DNA of 64,000 nucleotides from the NCBI RefSeq assembly GCF_000374805.1, contig NZ_KB895343.1, positions 1 to 64,000 on the forward strand. The letters are read 5' to 3'. This document shows positions 35,537-45,868 of the stretch, piece by piece. Positions within the stretch are counted from its first letter, which is position 1, and each line of letters opens with the position of its first letter. A program made the translations under genes and the position numbers. The notes under the pieces are model-generated. The model was not told the origin of the DNA, made no database searches, and saw only the letters and a list, made by a program, of their open reading frames with translations. The stretch is from Chitiniphilus shinanonensis DSM 23277 (lineage in GTDB: Bacteria > Pseudomonadota > Gammaproteobacteria > Burkholderiales > Chitinibacteraceae).

Positions 35537-36462
35537 GCCATTTGCCCAGCCGCCAGCGCGGCATCGCCATCCTGACCGCCGTCGCCACCGCCGCTCTGGT
35601 CGCGGCGTTGGCGGTGTGGATCGCGTGGCGCCAGCAATTGTGGTTCCGCCAGGTGGAGAACCAGTACGACATGGCCGAGTCGCGCGGTGTGGCGCTGGCG
35701 GCGGTGGACCTGGCGCGCCTGACCCTGCGCGACGATGCACGGCGCAACCATGTCGACCACCTGCTCGAGCCGTGGAACGTGCCGATTCCGTCCATCCCGG
35801 TGGAGCGCGGTCAGGCGGGCGGACGCCTGCTGGAGCAACAGGGGCGCTTCAACCTGAACAATCTGGTGCAGAACGGCCAGGCCCAGGCCGATGAGATTGC
35901 TGCCTGCGAGCGGCTGTTCGAGACCCTGAATGTGCCGCGCGAACTGGTCAACGCCCTGGTCGACTGGGAGGACAGCGATTCGCAGACCCGTTATCCGGGC
36001 GGCGCCGAGGATACCGACTACCTGAACCTGCGGCCGCCGTACCGGGCGGCCAATCGTCCGTTGGCCGACCTGACCAGCCTGGGCGCGGTGCGCGGCTTCA
36101 CCCCGGAAGTCATCGCCAAGCTCGATGCCTATGTCACGGTGCTGCCGCAGAAGACCCAGGTGAATGTCAATTTCGCCGAGCCCGAAGTGCTGGCGGCGGT
36201 GTTGCCCAGCCTGACGCTGAGCGATGCGCGCTCGGTGGTTTCGGCGCGCGCCGGCAAGTACTTCGAGACACTGGACGAGTTCAAGGAAGCACTGCCCGAG
36301 AACAAGCGCGGCGAATTACGCGCCGACGCCATCGGCGTTGAGAGCCGCTATTTCGTCAACGAGATCGACGTGCGCTTCGGGCGGGTGACCTCGCGCTTCG
36401 CGGCATTGCTGGAACGCAACGGCGAGGACATGCCGCGCGTGGTGTGGATGCGCCGCAACTGA
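35533..36462 (+). CDS. gspK: Type II secretion minor pseudopilin GspK
   Basis: 309 aa, overlapping gspJ by four bases. Prepilin site RGIAILTAVATAALVAAL; GspK lacks the usual Glu at position 5 after processing, as here. The large helical insert with GRFNLNNLV and DSDSQTRYPGGAED is typical. It caps the pseudopilus. The operon ends here, without gspL or gspM, and meets the convergent sensor kinase 16 bp later. Confidence 0.95.
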   Translation: MSHLPSRQRGIAILTAVATAALVAALAVWIAWRQQLWFRQVENQYDMAESRGVALAAVDLARLTLRDDARRNHVDHLLEPWNVPIPSIPVERGQAGGRLLEQQGRFNLNNLVQNGQAQADEIAACERLFETLNVPRELVNALVDWEDSDSQTRYPGGAEDTDYLNLRPPYRAANRPLADLTSLGAVRGFTPEVIAKLDAYVTVLPQKTQVNVNFAEPEVLAAVLPSLTLSDARSVVSARAGKYFETLDEFKEALPENKRGELRADAIGVESRYFVNEIDVRFGRVTSRFAALLERNGEDMPRVVWMRRN

Positions 36463-36478
36463 GGCGGTGCGAACCGGC

Positions 36479-37903
36479 TCAGGCGTCCTCGGCCTTGAGG
36501 GCCGGATCGTCCTCGCTGGCCGGCAGCGTGACGCGGACGATCAGGCCATGCGGCTTGGCGTCGTTCAAGGCGACGCTGCCGTGGTGGCGCTCGGCGATTT
36601 CCTTGACGATGGCCATGCCCAGGCCACAGCCGTTGCCGTCGTTCTGGTTGACGCGATAGAAACGTTCGAAGATGCGGGGCTTCTGCTCGTCGGGAATACC
36701 GGGGCCGTCGTCCTCGACTTCCACCACGTAGAGCGCACCCTCGCGGTTGAGCCGTACGGTGATGTTGCCGCCGCGCGGGATGTATTTGATGGCGTTCTCG
36801 ACCAGGTTGACGAACAACTCGCGCAGCAGCGCCGAATTACCGTGGATCGGGGCTTCGAGCAACGGGCTGTCGCAGCCCAGGTCCATGCCGGCGGCCAGCG
36901 CGCGCGGCACTGCCTCGGCCGTCAACTCGCGTACCAGCTTGGCCAGGTCCACGCGCACCTGCGGCATGCCGGTCTGGTTGGCCGGTTCCGAGCGCGCCAA
37001 GGTCAGCAACTGGTTGACCAGGTGGATCGAGCGGGTGGCGCTGGCATGCACCATGTTGAGCCGGTCGCGCAGCCCCTCCGGCGTGGTCTCGCGCATCGCC
37101 AGCTCGGTCTGCGACTTGAGCCCGGCCAGCGGCGTGCGCAACTGGTGCGCGGCATCGGCGATGAAGCGGCGCTGGCGGGCGATGTTCTCGTTGGTGGTGG
37201 ACAGCAGGTGGTTCAGCGCATGGGTCAGCGCGTGCACTTCCTCTGGCGCGTTGCCCAGTTCCAGTGGTGCCAGATCCTGTGGATCGCGGTGCTCCATCAG
37301 GCTCTTCAGGCCGGTCAGCGGCTTGAGCCCGCGCACGATGCCCCAATGGACACAGATGCTCATCACCAGGATCAGCAGGCCCAGCGGCAGCGCGGTGGCG
37401 ACCAGGATTTCGTGCGACAGCCGGTTGTGCGCCTGCAGGCCCTTGGCCACCTGGACCAGCAGCCAGCGGAGCGAGGCGCCCTCGCTGTCGGGTAGCGGGA
37501 AATACATCGATGCCACGCGCAGCGCACCCTGTTGCCCGGTGACATCACCGAAATAGGTGCGTGCCTCGGCCAGTGTGGGTGGCGGTGGTGGAGGGGAAAG
37601 CGGGTGATTGCCGGCGATCAGGCCGCCGGGGATGGCGGAAACGCTGTAGTAGAGCTTCTGTTCGCTGCGGTCCAGCATCAGGGCGCTGGAGTGGCGCAGG
37701 CCCAGCTCAAGCTGGCCGCCTTCCTCGCGAACCTGGCGGGCCAGTGCCCGCCCGGTTTCCTGGAGGCTGTCGTCCAGTACGCGCGTGGCGTAGTGGGTGG
37801 CGACGTTATAGCAGAGTATCGCCCCGGTCACCCAGAGGATGACCTGGGGAATCAGCAACCAGACCAGCAGTTGCCGTCTTAGGGAGAATTTACCCCGCAA
37901 CAT
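36479..37903 (-). CDS. Two-component sensor histidine kinase (TctE/QseC-like)
   Basis: 474 aa. Membrane segment about 12-34, a periplasmic 2CSK_N-type domain, second membrane segment about 170-190, HAMP, and kinase core with H-box AAHQLRTPLAGL, N-box NLVENAIKY and G-box DDGPGIP. A run of six Pro (SPPPPPPT) sits in the periplasmic part. Its start overlaps the upstream response regulator by 14 bases. Signal unknown; TctE-type kinases often control tricarboxylate uptake, but no transporter is adjacent. Confidence 0.92.
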   Translation of the reverse strand: MLRGKFSLRRQLLVWLLIPQVILWVTGAILCYNVATHYATRVLDDSLQETGRALARQVREEGGQLELGLRHSSALMLDRSEQKLYYSVSAIPGGLIAGNHPLSPPPPPPTLAEARTYFGDVTGQQGALRVASMYFPLPDSEGASLRWLLVQVAKGLQAHNRLSHEILVATALPLGLLILVMSICVHWGIVRGLKPLTGLKSLMEHRDPQDLAPLELGNAPEEVHALTHALNHLLSTTNENIARQRRFIADAAHQLRTPLAGLKSQTELAMRETTPEGLRDRLNMVHASATRSIHLVNQLLTLARSEPANQTGMPQVRVDLAKLVRELTAEAVPRALAAGMDLGCDSPLLEAPIHGNSALLRELFVNLVENAIKYIPRGGNITVRLNREGALYVVEVEDDGPGIPDEQKPRIFERFYRVNQNDGNGCGLGMAIVKEIAERHHGSVALNDAKPHGLIVRVTLPASEDDPALKAEDA

Positions 37904-38588
37904 CCTGGGCGCCGGGTTGCTGCTTCTCGAGGAGATAGCCCAGGCCGCGGATGGTACGGATCACGACGCCGCAGGGTTCCAGCTTCTTGCGCAGGCGGTG
38001 GACGTAGACCTCGATCGCGTTCAGGCCGACCTCGGCGTTTTCCGAGCCCAGCTCGGAAACGATCTGCTCCTTGGTCACCACGCGGTCGATGTTGGACATC
38101 AGGATTTCCAGCACGGTCAGCTCGCGGGCCGACAGATCGAGCGGGATATCGTTACACCAGGCGCGCTGGCCGGCACGGTCCAACCGCAGGTTGCCCAGCT
38201 GCTGCACCGATTGCGGCAGGATCTGGCTGCGACGCAGCAGGGCGCGCAGGCGGGCTTCCAGCTCGGCGAACTCGAAAGGTTTGGCGAGATAATCGTCGGC
38301 GCCGGCGTCGAGGCCGGCCACGCGTTCTTCAAGCCCGTCGAGCGCGGTGAGGATCAGGATGGGCATGGAAGGCTTGTGCTGACGCACGTGCTTGAGCACG
38401 GTCAGACCGTCCATATTGGGAAGCCCGATGTCCAGCACCACGACGTCATAGTCGTTGTGCAGCAGGATCTGCAGGGCGAGTGCGCCGTCGTTTACGCAGT
38501 CGACCTGGAAGTCGGCTTGCGACAGGCTGGTTTTCAGCGCGTCGGCAAGGATGAGATCGTCTTCGGCGAGGAAAAGCCGGGTGCTCAT
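37890..38588 (-). CDS. OmpR-family response regulator (TctD-like)
   Basis: 232 aa. Receiver domain with phosphorylation site D53 in VVLDIGLPNMDG and Lys in LAKPFE; C-terminal winged helix (about 130-225) with the usual AIEVYVHRLRKKL recognition helix. First gene of a two-gene operon with its kinase. Confidence 0.94.
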   Translation of the reverse strand: MSTRLFLAEDDLILADALKTSLSQADFQVDCVNDGALALQILLHNDYDVVVLDIGLPNMDGLTVLKHVRQHKPSMPILILTALDGLEERVAGLDAGADDYLAKPFEFAELEARLRALLRRSQILPQSVQQLGNLRLDRAGQRAWCNDIPLDLSARELTVLEILMSNIDRVVTKEQIVSELGSENAEVGLNAIEVYVHRLRKKLEPCGVVIRTIRGLGYLLEKQQPGAQDVAG

Positions 38589-38695
38589 GAGATCAAACCT
38601 CCAGTTGTAAGTCTTAGCTTACCGCTGAGTTTAACTGTAATTTCGCTGATACCCAAGTATTTTCGCTTGCGATTTTTACCTCTGAAAGGCAAGGG

Positions 38696-39772
38696 CTAGC
38701 TGGCCGGGCGGGCCGGCATTTCCGACGGTGCGGCGGGGCGTTCGTCCGCTGTCAGCCACCCTTGCAATTCGCGTTCGATCAGTGCGGTGAGGGCATGGAT
38801 CCAACGGTTGTCGTCGTTCAAGGCTGGAATGTAGCGCAAGGTGCTGCCGCCCGCCTGGAGAAAGGTCTGTTTGCCTTCGAGGGCGATCTCTTCCAGCGTC
38901 TCCAGGCAGTCGGAAACAAAGCCGGGGCAGACCACGTCCACGTTGCGCACGCCCTTGCGGCCCAGCCCGGCCAACGTTTCGGCGGTATACGGCTTGAGCC
39001 ACTCCGCTCGTCCGAAACGGGATTGGAATGCAACGGTGTAGCGATCGTCGGCCAGCCCAAGCGCCTGGGCGAGCAGTTGTGCGGTGCGCTGGCACTGGCG
39101 CTGGTAGGGGTCGCCCTTGTCTACCGCGAAGCGGGGTATGCCGTGAAAACTCATCACGAGGTGATCGCCGCGGCCTTCGACCATCCAGTGCTGGCGGATG
39201 CGTTGTGCAAGCGCTTCGATATAGCCCGGATGGTCGTGGAAGTCTCGCACCGTGCGCAGCGCCGGCTGGTCGCGGTAGCGCGCCAGCTCGGCGAACACGG
39301 CATCGCACGCGGTGGCGGTGGTGCTTGCCGAGTATTGCGGATACAGCGGCAGCAGCAGCAGGCGGTCGCTGCCGTGTTCGCGTAGCGCGGCAACCGCCTG
39401 GGCGATGGAAGGCTGGCCGTAGCGCATGGCGTAGGCGACCACCACCTGGCCGGCGTGACGCTCGCCCAGGTAGCCCTTCACCAGCTTGGCCTGCTTTTCG
39501 GTCCAGACCCGCAACGGCGAGCCGTCCTTGCTCCAGACCGCGGCGTACTTTCTGGCCGATTTGGCGGGGCGGGTCAGCAGGATGATGCCGCGCAGAATCG
39601 GTTGCCACAGCAGCGCGGGCAGTTCCACCACGCGCCGGTCGGATAGGAACTGGCGCAGATACGGTTTGACCGCGGCGGCGGTTGGCGCGTCGGGTGTGCC
39701 GAGGTTGACCAGCAGCACGCCGATGCGGGTGCCGGCGGCGCGGTTCTTGGGGGAGTCGATGAAGCGGGCCAT
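38696..39772 (-). CDS. hemH: Ferrochelatase
   Basis: 358 aa from the ATG at 39772. Motifs: [13 protein letters not shown] at the start, the catalytic His in MSFHGIP, and [15 protein letters not shown] with the conserved Glu. Inserts Fe(II) into protoporphyrin IX, the last step of haem synthesis. It lies 20 bp after the transglutaminase gene, so it may be the last gene of the MoxR-DUF58-TgpA operon. Confidence 0.95.
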   Translation of the reverse strand: MARFIDSPKNRAAGTRIGVLLVNLGTPDAPTAAAVKPYLRQFLSDRRVVELPALLWQPILRGIILLTRPAKSARKYAAVWSKDGSPLRVWTEKQAKLVKGYLGERHAGQVVVAYAMRYGQPSIAQAVAALREHGSDRLLLLPLYPQYSASTTATACDAVFAELARYRDQPALRTVRDFHDHPGYIEALAQRIRQHWMVEGRGDHLVMSFHGIPRFAVDKGDPYQRQCQRTAQLLAQALGLADDRYTVAFQSRFGRAEWLKPYTAETLAGLGRKGVRNVDVVCPGFVSDCLETLEEIALEGKQTFLQAGGSTLRYIPALNDDNRWIHALTALIERELQGWLTADERPAAPSEMPARPAS

Positions 39773-39792
39773 GTGTGGATCCGTGTTGCCGC

Positions 39793-41742
39793 TCACAGGC
39801 GGAAGGTCTTGATGGTTTTGGCCAGTTGCCGGGCGGCGTCGGGGTCGTCGCCGTAGCGCGCAGCCAGGTAATGGTTGCAGATGCGTCGGATCAGCTCGGC
39901 CTGCGCCGGTAGCGCGGCGGCGGCACGTAACGCGAAGTCGCGTGGGCCTTCGCCGGGGTGCGGGGACAGGCCGCGTTGCGCCAGCCGGCGCAGGAAGCCG
40001 CGCCATTGACGGGCCGCCGGATCGCGGGGCCGGTCCGCGCGCGGGCCGCGGCGCGCGGCCAAGGTATAGAGCGCGAGCACCGCGGCGAAGCCCCCGACCA
40101 GCCAGGCCAGGTAGGTGGCCGAATCCAGGCTGTCCACTCCCAGTTGCTTGAGCAGTTGCATCTGGCGCTGGGTATCGTAACCGATCACCCAACGATCCCA
40201 GACATAGACGACGTTGTCCCATTTCAGGCGCAGGTTGGCCAGCCAGGCCGCATTTTCCCGTAACAGCATCGGCAGGCGGTCGCTGTCGCGCACGCTGCGC
40301 GCCAGGCCGCTGGATACGCGCAGCGGTGAGACCACCGCGGTGGGGTCGACCCGCTGCCAGCCGCGGCCTTCCAGCCAGACCTCGACCCAGGCGTGGGCAT
40401 CGGCCTGGCGCACGATCCAATAGTCGCCTGCCGCGTTGTATTCGCCGCCCAGGTAGCCGCCGACCACGCGCGCCGGTACGCCGGCGGCGCGCATCAGGAA
40501 GGAGAACGATCCCGCGTAATGCTCGCAGAAGCCTTCCTTGGTGGTGAATAGGAACTGGTCGACCTGATCCGCGCCTTCCAGCAACGGTGGCGCCAGCGAA
40601 TAGAAGAAGCGGTTGTTCTGCAACCACATCAGCGCACGCGCCACGCGCACCTGAGGCGGCAGCGTGCGCCAGCCCTGCGCCAACTGGCGCGCGCGCGGGT
40701 TGCCGGTGTGGGGCAGCACCAGCGCCTGGGTGACGGCGAAGCGGTCGCCGTCCTCCTCGATACGCCAGTCGGTGGCGCTTTGCAGGTCGAAACGGGCGCG
40801 GGTGGTCAACGGCTGGCGGTAGACCGCCTGCATCCGGCTGGTCAGGCGCGCGCCCTGCGGCAGCCGGGTGGGCAGGTCCAGCGCGAACAGCCAGGCGCGC
40901 TGCTGGGGTTCCAGCGTGATGGTGTAATCCAACGTGCGGCCCAGCGGCACGATCTTGGGCGCCAGCGCGGGCGCGAATTCGCGTTGCAGCCAGGTGTAGC
41001 CATCGAAGCGCTCGAACACCGGCCCGCGCCAGTACAACTGATCGCGCTCCGGCTGGCGGCCGCGAAAATCCACGCGGAAGGCGACGCTGTCGTCCAGCGT
41101 GAGATCGCTGAAGCTGCCGGGGGTCATGGTGTCGGCAATGCCGGTGCTGGCCTGCGGCCGGTCTGCGGGCATGCTCCACAACGGTGTGGCGAGCCGCGGG
41201 TAGAGCACGAACAGCAGCAGCGCGACCGGCAACCCTTCCAGCATCAGGCGCAACGCGCGGCGATATTCCTCGGGCTCGAAGCGGTTGTCGTCGCGTTGCC
41301 AGGCGAAAAGCTGCCCGGTGAGCAGCACGCAGACGAACACCACGTAGGCCAGCATCCAGAACGATTGCGACACCAGGAACAGCGTGCCGGCGACGAAGTA
41401 GCCGAGCAGCGTCAGGATGCGCACGTCGCGGCGGGAGGTGGTCTCCAACAGCTTGAGCGCCACCAGGCACGCCAGCAGCACCACGCCGCCGTCGCGTCCC
41501 ACCAGTGTGCGGAATTGCAGGAACACCAGCACGATCATCGCCCCGGCCAGGAACAGGCGCACCGCGCGGCCGGGCAGGCGACGACCCGACCATGCGGTGT
41601 AGGCGCGCCAGGCCAGCGGCAGCAGTGTGACCAGGATCAGCCAGAACGGCATCTGCGCCAGATGCGGTGCCAGCAGCAGCGCCAGCGTGCCCAGCAGCGC
41701 CAGCAGCTTGTTGCGCGGCAGCGAGACCAGCTGCTCAGCCAT
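39793..41742 (-). CDS. Transglutaminase-like membrane protein (TgpA/DUF3488 family)
   Basis: 649 aa from the ATG at 41742, overlapping the upstream DUF58 stop by eight bases. Five or six N-terminal membrane segments (about 10-190), a periplasmic transglutaminase-like domain with Cys in [16 protein letters not shown], His in [13 protein letters not shown] and Asp in RVDPTA, then another membrane segment (about 530-550) and a cytoplasmic tail. In Pseudomonas aeruginosa TgpA is essential and periplasmic, with unknown substrate. Operon with MoxR and DUF58 is typical. Confidence 0.92.
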   Translation of the reverse strand: MAEQLVSLPRNKLLALLGTLALLLAPHLAQMPFWLILVTLLPLAWRAYTAWSGRRLPGRAVRLFLAGAMIVLVFLQFRTLVGRDGGVVLLACLVALKLLETTSRRDVRILTLLGYFVAGTLFLVSQSFWMLAYVVFVCVLLTGQLFAWQRDDNRFEPEEYRRALRLMLEGLPVALLLFVLYPRLATPLWSMPADRPQASTGIADTMTPGSFSDLTLDDSVAFRVDFRGRQPERDQLYWRGPVFERFDGYTWLQREFAPALAPKIVPLGRTLDYTITLEPQQRAWLFALDLPTRLPQGARLTSRMQAVYRQPLTTRARFDLQSATDWRIEEDGDRFAVTQALVLPHTGNPRARQLAQGWRTLPPQVRVARALMWLQNNRFFYSLAPPLLEGADQVDQFLFTTKEGFCEHYAGSFSFLMRAAGVPARVVGGYLGGEYNAAGDYWIVRQADAHAWVEVWLEGRGWQRVDPTAVVSPLRVSSGLARSVRDSDRLPMLLRENAAWLANLRLKWDNVVYVWDRWVIGYDTQRQMQLLKQLGVDSLDSATYLAWLVGGFAAVLALYTLAARRGPRADRPRDPAARQWRGFLRRLAQRGLSPHPGEGPRDFALRAAAALPAQAELIRRICNHYLAARYGDDPDAARQLAKTIKTFRL

Positions 41743-42703
41743 GGGGCGCCGCCGCAAGGTCGAAGGTGGCAAGGGCTTCCAGGCAGCGCGCCAGATGCTG
41801 CGGGCCGTGGTCGATCTCGATCCGCTGGCCGGGCAGGTTGAGGCCGTAGCGCTCGCCCGAGCCTTCGGCGCGCAGCAGCCACGCGGTCAGGCGCGACAGG
41901 CGGCCTTCGACATCCAGCGGCGCGGCGGCGTCCCAGTCCACCACCGATTGTGCGCCTTGCGCGCTGTCGAATGACTTGACCGCCAGAATGTCGCTGCGCG
42001 CCGCGTGCTTCCAGGCGATGCGACGCGGCGAATCGCCGGGCCGGTATTCGCGCAGGCCGGCGAATTCGTCCTCGCCGGTGCGGCGCGCCATGCCGGCGCC
42101 GCTCTCCTGCGCGCCGGGATACGGTGGCGGATCGCGCTCCGGGCGCGGATAGACCAATACCCGCGCGGTCAGCGACGCATGGCTCCAGGCCCGGCAGAAG
42201 CCGGTGGGATAGCGCGTTTCGATGGTCAGGCGCGGCAGCGCCAGCCAGCCGCGTTCTGAGGTGGGCACCGGCAGGTGGACCAGTCGCTCCTGCTGGCCGG
42301 CCAGGCGATCCAGCGTGGCGGTGCCGCCGTTGGCGGCGCGCAGCAGGATGCCGCGGCGGACGCGGCGCTTGTCGTTGCTGATCGCCACCGGGAAGAACGC
42401 GGTCTCGCCCTGAAACACCGGCTCGGGCTGGCGCGTGCCGAAACGCAGGCCGAGCAGGTTGCGGAAGGCTTCGGTCAGCGCCGCGTGGCCCAGGCCGATC
42501 AGGCCGAAGGTGAACAGATAGCCCAGGCTGAGCTGGTAGTTGATGGCGCCCACCAGCAGCAGCAGCGCACACAGCGCGAAGGCGAAGCCGAAAGCGCTGG
42601 GCAGCACGTAGATGCGGTTGTGGCGCAGCCGGATCTCTGGCCCCGCCGGGTGCCGGCGCGCCAGCCAGCGCTGCCAGCGTCGGCGCAGGAAGGCGGGTGT
42701 CAT
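41735..42703 (-). CDS. DUF58 protein
   Basis: 322 aa. Two membrane segments (about 35-75), then a soluble part with the DUF58 motif EDEFAGLREYRPGDSPRRIAW, where vWA-like folding is expected. The start overlaps the moxR stop as TGATG. MoxR ATPases and DUF58 proteins act together in assembly or quality control of envelope complexes. Confidence 0.92.
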   Translation of the reverse strand: MTPAFLRRRWQRWLARRHPAGPEIRLRHNRIYVLPSAFGFAFALCALLLLVGAINYQLSLGYLFTFGLIGLGHAALTEAFRNLLGLRFGTRQPEPVFQGETAFFPVAISNDKRRVRRGILLRAANGGTATLDRLAGQQERLVHLPVPTSERGWLALPRLTIETRYPTGFCRAWSHASLTARVLVYPRPERDPPPYPGAQESGAGMARRTGEDEFAGLREYRPGDSPRRIAWKHAARSDILAVKSFDSAQGAQSVVDWDAAAPLDVEGRLSRLTAWLLRAEGSGERYGLNLPGQRIEIDHGPQHLARCLEALATFDLAAAPHG

Positions 42704-43614
42704 CAGGGGATGGCGACCGCGCGCAGCAGTTCCAGCGCCGCGTCCGGCGCGACCCGGCCGCTGGCGCGCTGCACCAGTCGGTGGCCGGCCACGCCGGGGA
42801 ACACCGCCTGGACATCCTCGGGAATCACGTGGTCGCGGTTGTCGAGCCACGCCCAGGCGCGCGCGGCGGCGATCAGGCCGAGCAGGGCGCGCGGCGACAG
42901 GCCGTAGCTGAGCGCGTCGTGGCTGCGGGTGGCGCGCGCCAGCGCCTGCACGTAGTCGAGCAGGGGACCGGCGACGTGCACTTTGTCCACCTCGCGCTGC
43001 GCGGTCAGCAGGTCGTTGGGCTCCACCGCCGGGCGCAATTGCGCCACCAGATCGCGGCGATTCTCGCCGGCCAGCATGGCGCGCTCGGCGGCGCCGTCGG
43101 GGTAGCCCAGCTCCAGCCGCATCAGGAAGCGATCGAGCTGCGATTCGGGCAGGGGGAAGGTACCGATCTGGTGTTGCGGGTTCTGGGTGGCAATGACGAA
43201 GAAGGGCTCGGGCAGCGGATAGCTGGTGCCATCCACCGTCACCTGCTGTTCTTCCATGGCTTCGAGCAGAGCCGACTGGGTCTTGGGCGGTGCGCGGTTG
43301 ATTTCGTCGGCGAGCAGCACCTGGGTGAACACCGGCCCGTGGTGGAAGCGGAACTGCCCAGTGTCGCGCTGGTAGATCGACACCCCGATCAGGTCCGCCG
43401 GCAGCAGGTCACTGGTGAACTGCACGCGCTGGAAGCGCAGGCCGACGGTGGCGGCCAGCGCGTGCGCCAGCGTGGTCTTGCCCACCCCGGGCAGGTCTTC
43501 CAGCAGCAGGTGGCCGCGCGCCAGCAGGCAGCACAGGGCCATGCGCACCTGATCCTCCTTGCCGAGGATGACGCGGTTCAGCTGGGCGAGGGCGGGGGAA
43601 AACGAATGGGGCAT
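42703..43614 (-). CDS. MoxR-family AAA+ ATPase
   Basis: 303 aa from the ATG with AGGGA upstream; a GTG two codons earlier is possible. Walker A is LPGVGKTT, Walker B VLLADEINRAPPKTQ, sensor 1 FVIATQNP, and the MoxR block TFPLPESQLDRFLM follows. A chaperone-like ATPase, first gene of the cluster with DUF58 and the transglutaminase. Confidence 0.95.
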   Translation of the reverse strand: MPHSFSPALAQLNRVILGKEDQVRMALCCLLARGHLLLEDLPGVGKTTLAHALAATVGLRFQRVQFTSDLLPADLIGVSIYQRDTGQFRFHHGPVFTQVLLADEINRAPPKTQSALLEAMEEQQVTVDGTSYPLPEPFFVIATQNPQHQIGTFPLPESQLDRFLMRLELGYPDGAAERAMLAGENRRDLVAQLRPAVEPNDLLTAQREVDKVHVAGPLLDYVQALARATRSHDALSYGLSPRALLGLIAAARAWAWLDNRDHVIPEDVQAVFPGVAGHRLVQRASGRVAPDAALELLRAVAIP

Positions 43615-43765
43615 TGCCACTCCCTGGCGAATGAGCGGTATGGTCGGGTCGGTCGGATTCTAACGTTGTTTTGATGCGGCGCGGCGCACCCCGGTTCGCG
43701 CGACCGGGTGTTTCGCCCGACCAGCCGCAGTCGGCGGCCGGGGCGGGCGCGAGTTGCTCCGGCGT

Positions 43766-44653
43766 TCAGAACTGCCCGCCGAAATTGATCGAGAACAGCG
43801 GCGCGCTGTCGAATTCGTCCTCGGTCAGCAGGTTGCCGTTGCGGTCCTCGGTGCGCAGCTTGCCGTTGAGCGCGGCCCCCAGGTAGAGGTCGAGCTTGGT
43901 ATTGCGCGTGGGGGTGTAGCCGAAGCGCAGGTAGAGCGGGATCATCTCTTCCTGCCCCACGCCGCCACTGGCCATGGGATTGTCGTCGGCCAGGCGGAAG
44001 CGGAACGAACGATACGCACCGCCGGCGCCGACCTCCCACTTGTTGCCGACGCCGTGGTAGCCCAGTTCCAGCCCCGCCGGTCCGGCCGGCCCCGCGCTGA
44101 AGGGGTTGGTCAGGCTCCAGGTCTCGGAGATCTGCCAGTCGATCATCAGGTAGGGATAGACCCGCGTCTCGTCGATGGCGTCGAACACGCCCACGCCCAG
44201 CCCCAGCACCAGGTCGGGCGCGAAGGCGCGGCTGGCGATGGCGGTTGCGCCCCAGCCCCAGGCATCGCTGGCACCACGTTCGCCGGCGTAGTTGAGCGAC
44301 GGCGCCAGGGTGTACTGCCAGCCGCTGTTCGATTCCCAGCTCAGCCTGACGCCCACGCCACCGCGCTGGACGTTGTCCCAGGGTGCCTGGCCCTGCCACG
44401 AAAGCGGCTCGTTGAACGACCAGTCGATGTACTGGTAGGAGGCATCGAAGCCCAGCGACAGGTTGTCGTCGATGGGCAGCTCGGTGGCGCCGCGCAGCAG
44501 CAGCGTGCCACTGCTGGCCTTGCCGCCGCCATCGAGCGCCATGTCGCCCAGCCAGATCGGCGTGGCGTCCAGGCGTACGCCGGATGCGGCCTGCGACGGT
44601 GCGGCCGTCGCCAGGGCGACGAGCAGAATGGCCAAGGGTGCCGAGCGGTTCAT
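43766..44653 (-). CDS. Outer membrane beta-barrel protein, DUF6268-like
   Basis: 295 aa from the ATG at 44653 with AGGAG upstream. Signal peptide about 1-22, then alternating aromatic/hydrophobic strands and a C-terminal strand ending in Phe (SINFGGQF), as needed for outer-membrane barrel assembly. It resembles DUF6268 family barrels; function unknown. Confidence 0.78.
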   Translation of the reverse strand: MNRSAPLAILLVALATAAPSQAASGVRLDATPIWLGDMALDGGGKASSGTLLLRGATELPIDDNLSLGFDASYQYIDWSFNEPLSWQGQAPWDNVQRGGVGVRLSWESNSGWQYTLAPSLNYAGERGASDAWGWGATAIASRAFAPDLVLGLGVGVFDAIDETRVYPYLMIDWQISETWSLTNPFSAGPAGPAGLELGYHGVGNKWEVGAGGAYRSFRFRLADDNPMASGGVGQEEMIPLYLRFGYTPTRNTKLDLYLGAALNGKLRTEDRNGNLLTEDEFDSAPLFSINFGGQF

Positions 44654-44855
44654 GGTGGGTGCTCCTAGCGCTCTTGCGCCGTTTGTTCTTGTCAGCGGGG
44701 CCGTCCGCGCGGCTTTGCTCCGGCGTCGCGGTTGGGCGTACACTGGGTCGGTCCCTGCGCGCATCGGCATCCTGCTTGCGGATGCAGCGCCGGGGATGGG
44801 AACTGGCCTTCTGTCCTCGCCGATGCCATTCGGTTCCGTCGCTGGAGAATCTCGA

Positions 44856-45797
44856 TTGCAGTCCGTCGTCGCCGGCCCCACGGCCTACCTCACGCACTCC
44901 GCCTGCAGCATGCACGACATGGGGAAAGGGCACCCCGAATGCCCGGAGCGGCTGTCCGCCATTCAAGATAGGCTGATCGCCGCCGGGCTGTGGGACTTCC
45001 TGCTGCATGTGGACGCCCCGCCCGCCACGCTGGAACAACTGCTGCGCGTCCACGACATGGACTACATCGACCGGCTGGCGCTGGTCATTCCCAGCCGCGG
45101 CTACGCCCATCTCGACCCCGATACCGCCGTCAACCCTTATAGTCTGCGCGCTGCCTACCATGCAGCTGGCGCCGGCGTGGCCGCGGTCGATCTCGTGATG
45201 AGCGGCCGCGCGCAGAATGCGTTCTGCGCGGTGCGCCCGCCGGGGCACCACGCCGAGCACGCCCGGGCAATGGGGTTCTGCCTGTTCAACAACATCGCCG
45301 TGGCGGCGCGCCATGCGATGGCGGCCCATGGCCTGCAACGGGTGGCTATCGTCGATTTCGACGTGCACCACGGCAACGGCACCGAAGATGCCTTCCACGA
45401 CGAGCCGCGGGTGCTGATGGTCGGCATCTTCCAGCATCCGTTCTATCCGTATTCCGGCGACGAGCCGCGCGGCGCCAACATGCTGAACGTGCCGCTGGCG
45501 CGCGGCACCACCGGCAACGTGTTCCGCGAGACGGTGCTCGAACGCTGGTTGCCGGCGCTGGACGCGTTCGCGCCCGAACTGGTGCTGATCTCGGCCGGCT
45601 TCGATGCCCACCTGGAGGACGACATGTCGTCGATGGGCCTGGTCGAGGCCGACTATGCGTGGGTCACGCGCGAGATGAAGAAGGTGGCGGAACGCCACGC
45701 GCAAGGCCGCATCGTGTCGATGCTGGAGGGCGGGTACGACCCGTCGGCGCTGGGGCGCAGCGTCGCGGTGCACATCAAGGAGCTGGGCGAGTTCTAG
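44856..45797 (+). CDS. Histone deacetylase-family protein (acetoin utilisation/acetylpolyamine amidohydrolase-like)
   Basis: 313 aa from a TTG with GGAG nine bases before it; an ATG at 44823 is possible but lacks such a site. Zinc and catalytic motifs: RPPGHHAEHARAMGFCLFNN, VDFDVHHGNGTE and SAGFDAHLEDDM. Bacterial members remove acetyl groups from small molecules or proteins; the substrate is unknown. Confidence 0.93.
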   Translation: MQSVVAGPTAYLTHSACSMHDMGKGHPECPERLSAIQDRLIAAGLWDFLLHVDAPPATLEQLLRVHDMDYIDRLALVIPSRGYAHLDPDTAVNPYSLRAAYHAAGAGVAAVDLVMSGRAQNAFCAVRPPGHHAEHARAMGFCLFNNIAVAARHAMAAHGLQRVAIVDFDVHHGNGTEDAFHDEPRVLMVGIFQHPFYPYSGDEPRGANMLNVPLARGTTGNVFRETVLERWLPALDAFAPELVLISAGFDAHLEDDMSSMGLVEADYAWVTREMKKVAERHAQGRIVSMLEGGYDPSALGRSVAVHIKELGEF

Positions 45798-45818
45798 CCG
45801 CTGTTGCGCCAACAAAAT

Positions 45819-45848
45819 AAAAAGGCCATCCCGCGGGATGGCCTTTTT
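45819..45848. terminator. Bidirectional intrinsic terminator
   Basis: AAAAGGCCATCCC / GGGATGGCCTTTTT, between the deacetylase-family gene and the convergent phosphate transporter gene. Confidence 0.92.
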
Positions 45849-45868
45849 CATGGACGCGACGCTGCGCG

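Noticed and set aside
38696-41593. Single 965-codon frame joining ferrochelatase to upstream sequence
   Set aside because: Only the last 358 codons have protein family features (HemH); the rest is an alternate frame of the transglutaminase gene.
43766-44881. Extended N-terminus of the outer-membrane barrel gene beyond 44653
   Set aside because: The ATG at 44653 has AGGAG and starts a normal signal peptide; the upstream extension has no such features.
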